A DNA stretch of 64,000 nt from Toxoplasma gondii ME49. Its lineage: Eukaryota > Apicomplexa > Conoidasida > Eucoccidiorida > Sarcocystidae. Numbering within the stretch: the first letter of the stretch is position 1; every line of letters starts with the position of its first letter. The position numbers and the translations under genes are program-made. The DNA is taken from NCBI RefSeq assembly GCF_000006565.2, contig NC_031470.1, positions 1,180,954-1,244,953 on the forward strand, in the 5' to 3' direction. The notes below the pieces were generated by a model. The model was not told the origin of the DNA. It made no database searches and was given only the letters and a program-made list of their open reading frames with translations. Of this stretch, positions 47,835 through 58,900 are shown one piece after another.

Positions 47835-48696
47835 TGCGACAATGTTTTCAGAGCATGCGACAGTTCCGCGGTGGTGAAGAATTGAAGTCACAGCTCAGAG
47901 ATATGTAACCTGAAGATTTGCCCGTTTTCGCTCAAATGAAATGTTTGGTGCAGAAGGTATTATCGTCTTTGGAAATTTCTTGGCCCGTGGAGCTCTGTGA
48001 GGCCCGGCAACGTGATGCTGACTTTTCTCTGTAATATAGCAACCAACACGAACGAATGGTGGGAGGAAATGCTGCTTACCACGCTAAGCATGACATCTTC
48101 AACCTTGCAAATCGAAATGATCTGACAAATATCTACGCCCGTGAGTCGTACGGTTGAAACTCGCAGAATGTGACCACTCGCATGCACATGCAATGCGAAT
48201 TATATGCGGTGCCTTTCGTGGAGCTCGTTCAAAGAGATTCCCCCCCGCCCCCTCCCAACAACAGTTTGACGTCTTTCCATGGCAGTTTGATTCATGATTA
48301 CCCACAGACAAAAGGAGGTGTTGTCAATTGTTTTCATAACAGGTCCTCGCGGACACTGGCCCTTCATTATCCCCCGCTTGACGGCGCGCGCCGGGCGGGT
48401 ACGTCTTCATTGGACCTCCACAGCACCTTGTCCTGAGGAAACGACGGGGAAAGTCTCTTTAGAAGAAATGGCGGGAACTCCTTCACCTGCATACGGCGGT
48501 TCGTTCTTTGTGCCCCGCAGAGAGGACCACTAAGGGTGACTCTTTCCCCCCGCTTTGCGACAGGGAGTAATCTAAACCCATTTCAAAAGATGCTCCCGTC
48601 TGCTGTAAAGTGAGGTCACTGCATTCCTTCCTTTCCCTGCGCTGTTCTTTCCACGCTCCGCGCCTGAGCTGCTTCTCGAAAGCTAGGGAGTAAAAC
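47835..48696. other. Region upstream of zinc-knuckle gene
   Basis: Contains the 5' flank of the tRNA gene and the probable promoter and 5' untranslated region of the zinc-knuckle gene. A GCATGC core followed by CACATGC lies at about 48180. An ATG at 48467 in good context opens a 22-codon frame that could belong to a 5' exon, because CTGTTTTCTTCTAG at 48700-48713 looks like a splice acceptor; no convincing donor was found to join them. Confidence 0.4.
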
Positions 48697-50589
48697 ATGC
48701 TGTTTTCTTCTAGACAGACCCAAGGCAACCGCCGGGGGTGTATCGACACGGACGGGGGGGGCCTGTTGTGTTCCTTTGATACTGAGGGCGACACCTCACT
48801 TTCCTCGTTGGTTGAAGATTCTCCCTGGGACTCTGGGTCTCGTAACTCCCCCTTCTCGATCGGCGAGCAGCGCATTGCTCCCGCCTCGAATCGCAACGTG
48901 CCGTCAGGTGGCCGCGTCGCTTCGTCTGCCTTCCCGTACCCGCTGTCTTCCTCCTCGTCCTCCACCCGTGCGAAACCAGAAGGGGAACAGGCCGGTCGTA
49001 CAGATCGGACCGCTGGGGAGACGTCCGATGCGTATGCGTCAGGAAGCCCGAGTCGATATCAACGTAGATACACTTGTACAGCAGGTGCCTCGAAGTCGCA
49101 GAACTCCCGCGCAGCTGGAAGCGACGACACGCAGAAACCCACTTTCTCTCCTTGGGCTTCTCGCTCAAACCGTTCTCAACTTGGGTCATCTGCCACCCCC
49201 CGACAGGTCTCGCATCGCAGTCGTTCCTCTTCCTCTCACTCTTCTGTTGTACCGTCGTCTGGCCGTTTTGGTCACTCCGTCGCTGGCACCATGCCTTCGT
49301 CGCCGTCCGTCCCGCCCTCATCTTCTTCTTCTCGCTTTTCCTCCCAGGCCGGGGAACTGAGGAAGTACCGCTTTGCAGAGAGCCGTTATTTTGTTTCTGA
49401 AGAGGAGTTGCAGGAACTGAAGCCCGACTGGCTTCGTCGCAGAGAAGAAGCCGTCGAGCGCCGGGCTGCTCTCGGTGGCTCTTTTCGCCAGGGCGGAAGG
49501 CGAGACGGGAGCCGGGACAGCTTTCGGAGTCCTTGGGGCGAGGCGCAGGACGCCAGCCAGAGAACATGTTGTTTTCTCTGTTTCCGAGACGACCACGCGC
49601 CTTTCCAGTGCACGGCGAAGCATGTCTTTTGCCGCCTCTGCGCGGGGTTTGGCCATGCCGAAGAAGCCTGTCCGCTGCTCCTAGTCGAACAGAGCCTGCG
49701 TGGCGAACTGCGCGTCTCCGTCAACGCCAGCAGTCATCTGCCCTCGCGTCCCAGCGCCTCGGAGAGCGATGAGGACGCGTCGGCCAGCCCCAGGAACCCC
49801 CAACGCGGCGGAAGATCGCTCGCTCCCTCCCCTGTCTCTCCGGCTACGTCGTCACTCTTCAAGGAGGGGATGAGGAGGCAGTCGGACCGAGAGACCGGAG
49901 ACAGCGCCACAGACCAAGGCATCCGGTGTCTGGCGTGTGGGACGCGAGGCCATGCCATTTGCGCAGAGCCTCCCGTCACGGTGCTTCAGCTTTACTGCTG
50001 TCGCTGTGGGCTGTATGGCCACTGTCGGAGTGACTGTCCTGGCCTGCTTTCTGTGCGCGGGTCCGCGGGTCGCCAAGGCTTCTCTCGGCCGCATGCAGCT
50101 TCCTCCGCTCCCTTTGCGTCTCGCTCGGCTTCTTCAGGTCGACACTTTGCCAGTGCCTCTCCTTCGCGGGGAGTCTCAAGACTGCAGTCTCGCCACACGA
50201 ACCACAGTCCCCAGGATGCCCTTTTCTCCAAGACGCGGGGGCGGGAGACGCCGCACCGGCCTTTGCATGCGGCCTCGAGTTTTGACTCGAGCAGAGGCGA
50301 GCAAATGGCCAGAGCGCATAAGGCCGACTTCGACGGCAGGCCGAAGAGGACTGGAAAGAAGGAGAAGAAGAAGGATAGGGCGAGGGCGGAGAAAAACGCG
50401 AAGCACAAGGAAAGACTCCGGGAAGAGAGAAAGAGGCAAGGGAAGGGAAGTTGGGCCATGCACTTTGGCGGGGGACAGAAAGGGACAGAGAGAGGAACTG
50501 GACAGGATGAAGGAGAACGGGAGACATGGACAACTGCGAGCCAGTCGCCTGCGAAGCGGAGCAAACACAGACACCGCGGGCTCTACTAG
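48697..50589 (+). CDS. CCHC zinc-knuckle protein, Air1/ZCCHC7-like
   Basis: A single 630-codon frame. The centre carries four zinc-knuckle units: 292-305 (CFLCFRDDHAPFQC), 312-325 (CRLCAGFGHAEEAC), 411-422 (CLACGTRGHAIC, short in the last spacer) and 434-447 (CCRCGLYGHCRSDC). Units 1, 2 and 4 fit C-x2-C-x4-H-x4-C. Several knuckles of this type in one protein resemble Air1/Air2 of yeast and ZCCHC7 of animals, subunits of the TRAMP complex that marks nuclear RNA for exosome decay; the assignment rests on knuckle number and spacing and is an inference. The N-terminal 230 residues are Ser-rich and disordered, then RKYRFAESRYFVSEEELQEL. The C-terminus is highly basic and charged (KKEKKKDRARAEKNAKHKER). 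The ATG at 48697 precedes a possible splice acceptor at 48713, so the true first residues may lie in an upstream exon. Confidence 0.8.
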   Translation: MLFSSRQTQGNRRGCIDTDGGGLLCSFDTEGDTSLSSLVEDSPWDSGSRNSPFSIGEQRIAPASNRNVPSGGRVASSAFPYPLSSSSSSTRAKPEGEQAGRTDRTAGETSDAYASGSPSRYQRRYTCTAGASKSQNSRAAGSDDTQKPTFSPWASRSNRSQLGSSATPRQVSHRSRSSSSHSSVVPSSGRFGHSVAGTMPSSPSVPPSSSSSRFSSQAGELRKYRFAESRYFVSEEELQELKPDWLRRREEAVERRAALGGSFRQGGRRDGSRDSFRSPWGEAQDASQRTCCFLCFRDDHAPFQCTAKHVFCRLCAGFGHAEEACPLLLVEQSLRGELRVSVNASSHLPSRPSASESDEDASASPRNPQRGGRSLAPSPVSPATSSLFKEGMRRQSDRETGDSATDQGIRCLACGTRGHAICAEPPVTVLQLYCCRCGLYGHCRSDCPGLLSVRGSAGRQGFSRPHAASSAPFASRSASSGRHFASASPSRGVSRLQSRHTNHSPQDALFSKTRGRETPHRPLHAASSFDSSRGEQMARAHKADFDGRPKRTGKKEKKKDRARAEKNAKHKERLREERKRQGKGSWAMHFGGGQKGTERGTGQDEGERETWTTASQSPAKRSKHRHRGLY

Positions 50590-52962
50590 GGCAGGAAGCG
50601 GGCGAGTGTCGCGACACTTTCCGCTCTGAAATGGCGGTTAAATATGCGACAGAGAGAGACAGGCCGACAATGGCAGAAACGGTATCGGAGAGCCAAGGCG
50701 AGCGCAGGTGGAGGACCTAAATGCCATCAGGGGACAGGGGACAGCGAAGGCACGATGCCAAAACCACCGCAGACGGTTGAGAGAGGGAAGCGAGTCACAC
50801 GAAGAGGAATATATCCGAGAAAGACGGGGATTTGAATGGATGGAAGATTTATGCATACAGCTTCCCACACAAGACAGGAAAGGCTTCAGACCGGTCTCGA
50901 GCCCCGACAGGGTATCCAGAGAAAATCAAACAGGAATAAAGGGTGAGAGGGAGAGACATTGAAGCGCCAGGCGAACAGAACGACGGGAAGTGGAGCTAGC
51001 GGAGAGACGGCGAGGGAAATTAGGTGACGACACACGTGAAAGGACGCGAAAAAAAGCAATCCTGCCACAGGAAAGAACACGGGAGACAACGAAGTTGAAT
51101 CTCCTGCAGTTACGGAAAACAAGGTGCCAGGCGTAACCTGGGACTTAACGAACTGCAGAGAAACGCGTTTTGAGTGCAGTCTTTTTCTCCTTTGAACACC
51201 GCGGGAATGCTTCCACCTGAGTTTTGGGGGCTCGGGGAATATCTCGTTCTGAATGTCACCTGAGGTCTGCCAGCCGTTGATCGGTTCGGATTTTATCAAA
51301 CCTGTTTATGTAGATTTGTAGCTGTACATGTACTCTTTTCTTGCGAAAAGGTACACAGCTTGACCTAGGCATGTAGCTCTGAGAGCTGTTAGCGCCAGCG
51401 CTTCTACCCGAGGGAACTGCGCTGTTGTTTCTCCGGCATTAGCCTCCCTGTGTTCCCGGCAAGCGCCCATGTGAAATCTACTCGTTCTCCTGTTAAGGTG
51501 TCTGCCACTTTGTCTCTGCCGGCGAACACAAGATACTCTGGAGTGTCTCTGTCACTTCAAAACTTGCTTGTCAAAGATTCGCCAAAACCAGAGCCGCCGG
51601 GGGCTTGTCTGCGATGCTGAGTCTCCGTTGCCTTCGCAGGAAAAGAATGTTAGATCTAGAGTTTCTGTCCGATGGTCGTGCGTCTCCTTCAAAGGTTCTT
51701 TCGGTAGACCGTCCCACAGTCCCTCTGCACTTCGCAGGGGCAAGCGACTGTACTGAGCTCATCGTTCACCAGCCTTTGGTCTCTTGGCTATGCCTGTTCA
51801 AGCATTCCGTTCTCTCTGCATCGTGGTGCTAACTCAGGAACAGTCGCTAGAGTGTGACACGATTCTACCGTTAACCACCATGCAGTCTGAAGAGCCTTCT
51901 CTACGGATCGAAAGGGTGTACGCCAGGCTGCAACACTGTTCCTTGAGCCCAATCACGGCAAGCCACCTCATATATATGTACATATCACCATGCACAGACT
52001 CAGAATTACATACATGTGTTTATATAAACATGTATAATGAGCTTTTCCGAGGCGGCAGTGGTGGCGAAGGGACAGGAACAACAAGAGTTGATTGGTTAAG
52101 ATAAAATCCGTTACCTCTGTCAGCGGATCTCACAAGTTTGAAAATCGATTTTTGTAGCCGACCACTACTGATTTGCACCCAGGCGGCAGATAAGTGACAC
52201 TGTTCCCTTCCGTCAAAATGTCTGCGTTCCCGGTTGGAATTGAGCGGCGCGCCGCTTCCCTCCTCGCGGAGAGGCATTTATCGCCTGTGTTGAAAAGCCA
52301 CTGTCTACAAGCTGTATGCATACGCAACCATATACACTCTGGTACGCCCTTCCTGCTGTTGGGCGTACAAAAGCAAGCAATGGAGACGCAGCCCGACAGT
52401 TGCAAAGTTCCGCTCTTTATATCTATATAGATATGCATGCCTCCCTGGATGCTTGTACGTGTCTACGTCCACGATCATCCGAATCAGTGTCAATATGGCG
52501 CGGGAGAAGCGCATGGCATTTCTGCGGTGGCGGATGAGACTGAACCGCGACCCCTGAAACGGCACCGCGCCGGGCGCTTCCCCTCTGCTCTCTCGTTTCG
52601 TATGCAGCGACGTCGAGAGAAGCTGTTCGTATGCTTGATTCTGTTTCTTTCAGCCGTCACAAAAAAATCGCTTGCGTTTTTTCTTGTCGCATTCGGCCTG
52701 GACGTCTCGAGACATGCGACGGGCGTAGTGCGGGAGACATGCGACCAACTCGCAGTCTCTCAAGCAAGCAGCGCCTGGTCTGTCACTTAGAATGGACATC
52801 TACCTACCTATTTGACAACTAAAGCCTCATCTTTGAAAGCTTCACTTCTATTCGACGACTGCTGACCTCTCTCTCAGCGCTACATCCACTTCCCGATCAA
52901 ACTGTAGAAGCGTGGTGGCTGAAATTTTGAACGTCTGCGCGCGCAGGCTTGTTTTATGCTCT
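50590..52962. other. Convergent intergenic region
   Basis: The zinc-knuckle gene (+) and kinase gene (-) end facing one another here. 50.6-51.1 kb is purine-rich (many GAGAGA and GGGA runs), probably 3' untranslated region. Short ATATAT tracts occur at about 51970-52030 and 52420-52432. Open frames are short and have no recognisable domain. I see no RNA gene. Confidence 0.5.
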
Positions 52963-55900
52963 TCACGCCAAGCCAAAGAAGTCGTCCAAGTCTCTCTCGA
53001 TCTCCGACAAAGCATTCGCCTGAAGATCGGTCAACGCCTGCGCCACCTCCTCGAACGACGGCCGCTCGGATGGCTCGAAGGCAAGAATGCGGGACATGAG
53101 AAACCTCAACGGCGGCGGAAAATCGGAGGGAATGTGGAGGCCCAAGGCTCCTGCGGCAACTCGCGTGAAGACGAAGCCAGCCGGGAAACCTGAAGAACGA
53201 AAACGTGGCACAGTCCATTCGCCGAGTCGAATGTGAGAAACATCGAAGAGGAGATTTTGAGAGACAGGCGTCGCTGCCTCACAGTTCACAGAGTGCGACG
53301 GCCATTGTACAGACAGCCGACGGAGGACTGCCACAACGACACGCTCGCACGCGCCTATTCAGACCGTGGCCGATAACGATTGAAATGAAGAGGAAACCCA
53401 GAAGCTTTGCCGACAACCACAAAAAGAAAGGTGTGCGCGGCTATGTTTTGCCACGTACAACTGAAGGGACAGATTTCTAAAAATAAAAAGACATACCTTC
53501 GTAGGCCAGGGTCCCAGTTAGCGCTTCCCAGAAGGCGACGCCGTACGACCAGACGTCGGATGCCGGATAGAAAGCATCTCCTCGGAGAACTGCAGACAAA
53601 GGGCACATTGAGGGAAGGTTGAAAAGGAAGCGCAACGGTTCGGAGAAACCGAGAAGCACAAAAAACGGCGACGGAAGCCGTACCAGGAGGCCGCAAAAAG
53701 TACGCTAGAACGAACACGCAGGACCTTTCTCCTAGAAGAGAGAGGGAAGACAAGTCGGGCCAGCCCCAAAGAAAAACGAATCCGCGAGAAGAAAGGCTGT
53801 TTCCTTTTACTTTTCACCGCTTCCTACCTTCTGGCGCCGCATAGAACAGATTTCCAAAGAGGGCCAAGACTGACGGACTGTCGCTTGGGACAAACGCCGT
53901 CGCCACTCCGAAGTCCGCAACCTGTGAACACACTTAAGCGCATGCAAGGGTCACGACCTGAAAAAGAGACCCAGTGCCCAGCTGTAGGCCGCGCTGTCTC
54001 CACGGGATCTGCACACTGTTTGGCACATTCTGGAACTGAAGTGTGCCCGTGTTTTTTTTTCTTTCGTTCTTCTTCCCACCTTTCCTGTATCCCCGTCCAG
54101 GAGAATGTTGCTGAGTTTGAGGTCCCTGTGGAGAATGTTTCGCGAGTGGACGTGAGCCATGCCCTTGGCGACGTCGATGAAGATTTGGACGAGCTTCGGC
54201 CGGGAGAGCGCCTTCCAGAGTTTCGGGCCTCCGCGCCGTTCGTTTTCGCGGGGGAAGACGAGGGCGTCGAGGCTGCCCTTTTTGCAGTACTCAATGATGA
54301 GGGCCTCCTCGCCTGGGCGCAGGTGGCAGCGCCCGTAGAGAGAAATGATGTTCGGGTGGGGCTGAAGAGCCGCAAGAATGTCTGCCTCGTAGTCGCGGTG
54401 CTTCAGCGGCTGGGGACAGTACCGGAAGTAGTCGAGCTTGGGGACCACGCGGCCTTGGGTCTCTGGGCAGGGCCTGCCCGTGGCTCGCGACGCTGAAGCC
54501 TTCTGGCTGTCTTCTTCGTCTTGCGTCGCATGCGTCTCCTGTCTGGTCAACTCCGCTTCGCTTCCCGCGTTGTCGCTCTGCCTCGACTCCGCGCCGCCCT
54601 CTGACCCTGCCAGCTCCGACTGCTCGCAGGCGGCCCTTTCGCCGGCCGCGCTTCTCGGTGCCGCCTGGGCATTCCGCAGGCTGTTGGAGGCACCAGAAAG
54701 CGAGCGGGTCTCGAAGCCGGAAGTCCCTGAAGGTCTTCTTTCGACTTCTTCCACACATGGAACGGGAGGCAGACACGAGAAAGACGATCGCCTGGACACA
54801 TCGCTCGGGTCCGAAGGTTTCCGCCAGACGCGCGACGAAAGAAGCGCCGGCTCGCTAGACACGGAAGGGCGAGCGAGTCGACTGGCTTCGTCTCTCTCGT
54901 GCGCATGGGGCCCACCCGACGCCCCGTCGTCTTCCCGCTCTTCCCCACCATCGCCGTCTTCCCCTAACCAATCCGGAGACTCATGCGGGAGACGCGAGCC
55001 GGAATGCGTGTACCAGCTGGCATGGCCGCCATTGTGGTCGAAAGTCGAGATCTTCGCAGCGACCAGCTGCATGCAGCTACTCGACCTCCGATGGTCCACG
55101 CGACCCTCCTGACCGGTAGTCGCTGCGAGCGGAGAGGGCTGGCGGGTGAGGTCTTCCTCGCCTAACTCACTAGAGAAGCGGGAGCCGCAACTTGCTTCCA
55201 AACCCAGGAGAGGACTGTCGGCGCGACATTCGTCGCAGCTCTTCTCCAGTTGAGCCCTGTGCTTGAGGCGCGTTTCACCGTCGATCTGAGGCACACTCTC
55301 TTCGCTTCTCGCCGACTGGAGCCCTGAAGAGAGGACATTGCTCGTCCTTCTTGGGTGGACTTCCAGGACACCGCGAGCTCCACTGTAAGTCAGCGAGTTG
55401 GCTCGCGACACGACCGCACCCGGCTCACATTTCGAGCCTGCCGGGGCAGCGGTCGGCTCCTGGCGTTGACTTGAGGACGGAGGGACATCCACGCGGTCGC
55501 TGGATCGCCGCGACTGAGCAGGCGAGGTGCATGAGTCCAGCGGGCGTCCCCCACTGCCCCCCTGAGGACGGCTGGCCTGGGCCTCCGGGCCGCGTCTGGG
55601 CACCGGCCCAGTTGCCAGGTCCTTGGCCGTGGGAGTCTGCCGACTCGAGGCGGCGTCTCGGGAGTCGCTCTTCACCGATTCGTGCCAGGCCGAGGGTGTG
55701 TATTTGAAGATCTTGCAGGCGACGTCTCGGCCCCGGTACCGCGCCTTGTATACCGTCGCGTACCCGCCACCGCCGAGCTTCCTGCCCACTCGAACCTCGC
55801 TGGCGGGAATGGAGCGGAGGCCGTCCTCGGAGGCCAAAGACGTGGTCGAGGCGGAGGGCGCCTGGGCAGGTCGCTCCGTCCCTTTCGCGTTTTGCTTCGA

Positions 55901-58900
55901 AGCGAAGGTGGAGCGCCTCAGGTGTCGGCGGTTGAGGGGCGTCAGAGGGTCGAGGTGATCGGAGCAGGACCAGAGGCAGCGGGCAACGGTGAGCAGAAAC
56001 TTGTGGATGTATCGATCCGTGATGCCCGTCTCCCGCAACTTCTCCCGAGTAAGCGTCGGAATGTCTGCCCCACAGAGACGATTTAGCTTCGCGATGGACG
56101 CCTCGCGCGTGAGGCCGAGCATGCGGAGGAAGTGGCAAAACGTATTGGTGCTCCACTTGGTGCTGTCTGAGGCCCGCAGGTAGTGGCACGGTGGGGGGCC
56201 CGCCCCGAAGTGCGGGTCGCGCATGCACGGGCGCGTTCCACCGCGGTTAATGCCTTCGCAGAGAACGGTCTCCGTCACTGCAGGATTTTCTTGCGTCGTG
56301 AACTCCGGGAAGGTCGAGCCCCGACGAAGTCGCCGCTTGCGTCGCTCCAGCTCCTCCGCTGACACCGCGTTTGCACTCGAGTTCGACACCGGCCGTCCCT
56401 CGGCCTCGTCGCTCCTCTCACACGCCCCGCCCTCGCGCGCCTCCGCGTCAGTCAGGTCCAGCATGACCTTGTTCGCCGCCGCAGACGCTTCATACGGAAT
56501 ACACGTCAACGGGCGTCTCCGGCGCCGCTGAAACGGCGAAGCCGCTTCGCTTGCTTCCTCTTGAGACATCTCCGGGTCCGGGGCCTCTGCGCTCGGTGCC
56601 TCTGTCCCTGTCGTCCCTGGCCCGCTGCTTCGCGACAACGACCGCGACGAGCTCCCCGAGCAGCTGCGAGACTGTGGAAGTGGGTGGAGGAACATCAGCG
56701 CCGCGTTCTCAGTTGCCACGTCCTTCCCAGTTTCTGACGCCTCTTCTGGTGCCTCTTGTTTCTTCTCCAGACCACTCCCTGTCTCTTGGCCTCGGGCAGA
56801 CAGAGGCTGCGCACCTTGCAAAACGGAGAGTGCTGGTGGCACTGGACTCTCGCGACTCAGGCTTTCATCGTCGAGCTCAGACACGTCTTCGCGCTGCGAC
56901 GAGTACGCCGACAGCTCGTTTCCATGCCCCAACAAGTCGCCCAACTTCCATCTGCCTCCCCAAGTGCTGTTGTCTACCCCGCTCTGACTCGTGCTCGCGC
57001 TGGACAACCCCACCAGAGCCGCAGAGGCAACTGAGGACTGACTTGTTGCACACACAGCCAACGGACCAGATGCCGACGCAGCAGAGGACGGCGGCGGCAG
57101 GCCTGTAGTAGGACTCGCCGAGGACGGAAGGTCGTCTGGAGTCGGTCGCTGTGGTTCCTGCTCTCTCCGCAAAGCCGACGGCGAGACAGAACGGGAAGCA
57201 CCATCGACCACAGAGGAATGCGTAGGCCCGCCCTGCGTCCACGCTGTCTCTTTCTCGGCCCGGTCAAAAGGCCCCGAGTCAGCTGCTGCGTAAGGGCCGC
57301 CCATCGCCTCGACTTCCGCGGCGGCCTGCGCAGCAGCGACTGCGGCCGGAGAGGCGACAGAGACTCTCCTGCTGGCGCCTGCGATGGGACCTGAGCGCGG
57401 CCTCTCCACGTCCAGGCCGTTTTTCTTCGCTCTGACCAGCGTGTGAGTGACCAGGACGTGGTCTGCAGATGCCGAGCGAGGCCTCGAAGGCACGACGGGA
57501 CCCGCCGAGCTGCGAGCGGTGCCTTCGAGTTCCGGAGCTGCCGCGAGGCCGCTCTCGAAACCGTCGCCTCTTCGCGCGCCGCCCGCGTCGACCTGCGCGC
57601 CGGTCTCCGCGAGCGCCTCGAAATGAGTCACCGTGATCGTGAAAGCTGTCTGGCTGTGAATCGTCTTGTGCTTCAGCTTCCCGCGCCGCACCTGAGACAG
57701 GACCTTGTCCGTCTGCTCCGGATCGTCTGCAAAGTGCGCGTGGGCCATCAACCGGCCTCTCCGCTTCGCTGCTTCGGCCAGCGCCCCCGTCGCAGAGCCC
57801 CCCATCGAGGCCCTTGGGGGAGGAGAACCGGGAAGAGAAGAACCAGTGGGAGAAGAGCTTGCGAGCGCGGTTCCGACGGTAGGCGATACAGGGCGAGCCG
57901 GCAAGGCAGCGTCACGGTCGCGGGCGGCGGGGTCGTCGCTTGCGTTCGGGGCGCCGCCCGAGCTAAGCTTGTTAGCAGAGGGGACGGGCGATGACAGGAA
58001 GAATGTGGAATTGGAGGGATCTGGCGTAAAGGACTGCAAGAGCGCGATGCTGTCCGAGTCGCTTTTGGACCCGGCTATTTTGTGCTCCTTCGGTTGGGCC
58101 ACACCTGCGATTGTGGAGCTGCGTCGGCCGGTCCGGCCCCACGCAGGCTTTCCGCCCTTCCAAGGCGAGGTGGAAAGTTTGTCTCGCTTGCTTCTGTCGC
58201 TGCGCTCGAGGGGTCTGAGCGGGGCGTCGCCCGCGTCTGTCGGCGACGGCCGGACTGGGATGATGAACGAATTGCTGTCGCTCGCCACGGAGACAGCGGA
58301 GACGTTGGTCAGCTCGCGATACCCGAACTCGGTGGCGTATTCGTGGTAGCAAACGTACCAGCCGAGCACCGTATCGTTCACCCACTGTGCCTCGAGGAGA
58401 CAGCGCTCGTCGTTCACAATCATCCCCCAACCATGCCTCTTGTTCCGCTTCGTCTCGCCGAAATAGTAGTAAGTGGCGTGGGGGGCACCGCGCGCGGCCG
58501 GTCCGCCCGAGCGGCAGAGTGACGCCGAGGAAACAGCCGAGAAGGCCCGAAACGGGAAGCGATTCGAGATGGAAGACGGCGAATTCAACTCGCCCGTCCT
58601 GCCACGCCGGATCGGCGCACCCTCCCGGGCCTCGCCTCTCGAACTCGCAGCCGTCTCGCGGCCCGCGCTCTCTGCAGCGCCGAAGGGACTCCAGAAAGGC
58701 CCTTCGCCTGAGCGGCTGCCCCTCGACGGAGTCGCACGCAGCGGCGGGGGAGGCGGGGTGCGGCACTCGCCGTCGGAGAACGCAGAGTTCGCGGAGGAGC
58801 CTCGCTTCTGAGCCGGAGAGGAAATGGCAAAGCCTTGCCCGCCCTCTTGCCTCTTGAGCTTCGAGCCGCCAATGAACGATGCGGACCGGAGCGAAGCGAC

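Noticed and set aside
48710..49567. Minus-strand ORF of 285 codons
   Set aside because: It is fully antisense to the zinc-knuckle gene, whose Cys-His units give firm evidence for the plus strand. The antisense frame has no recognisable domain.
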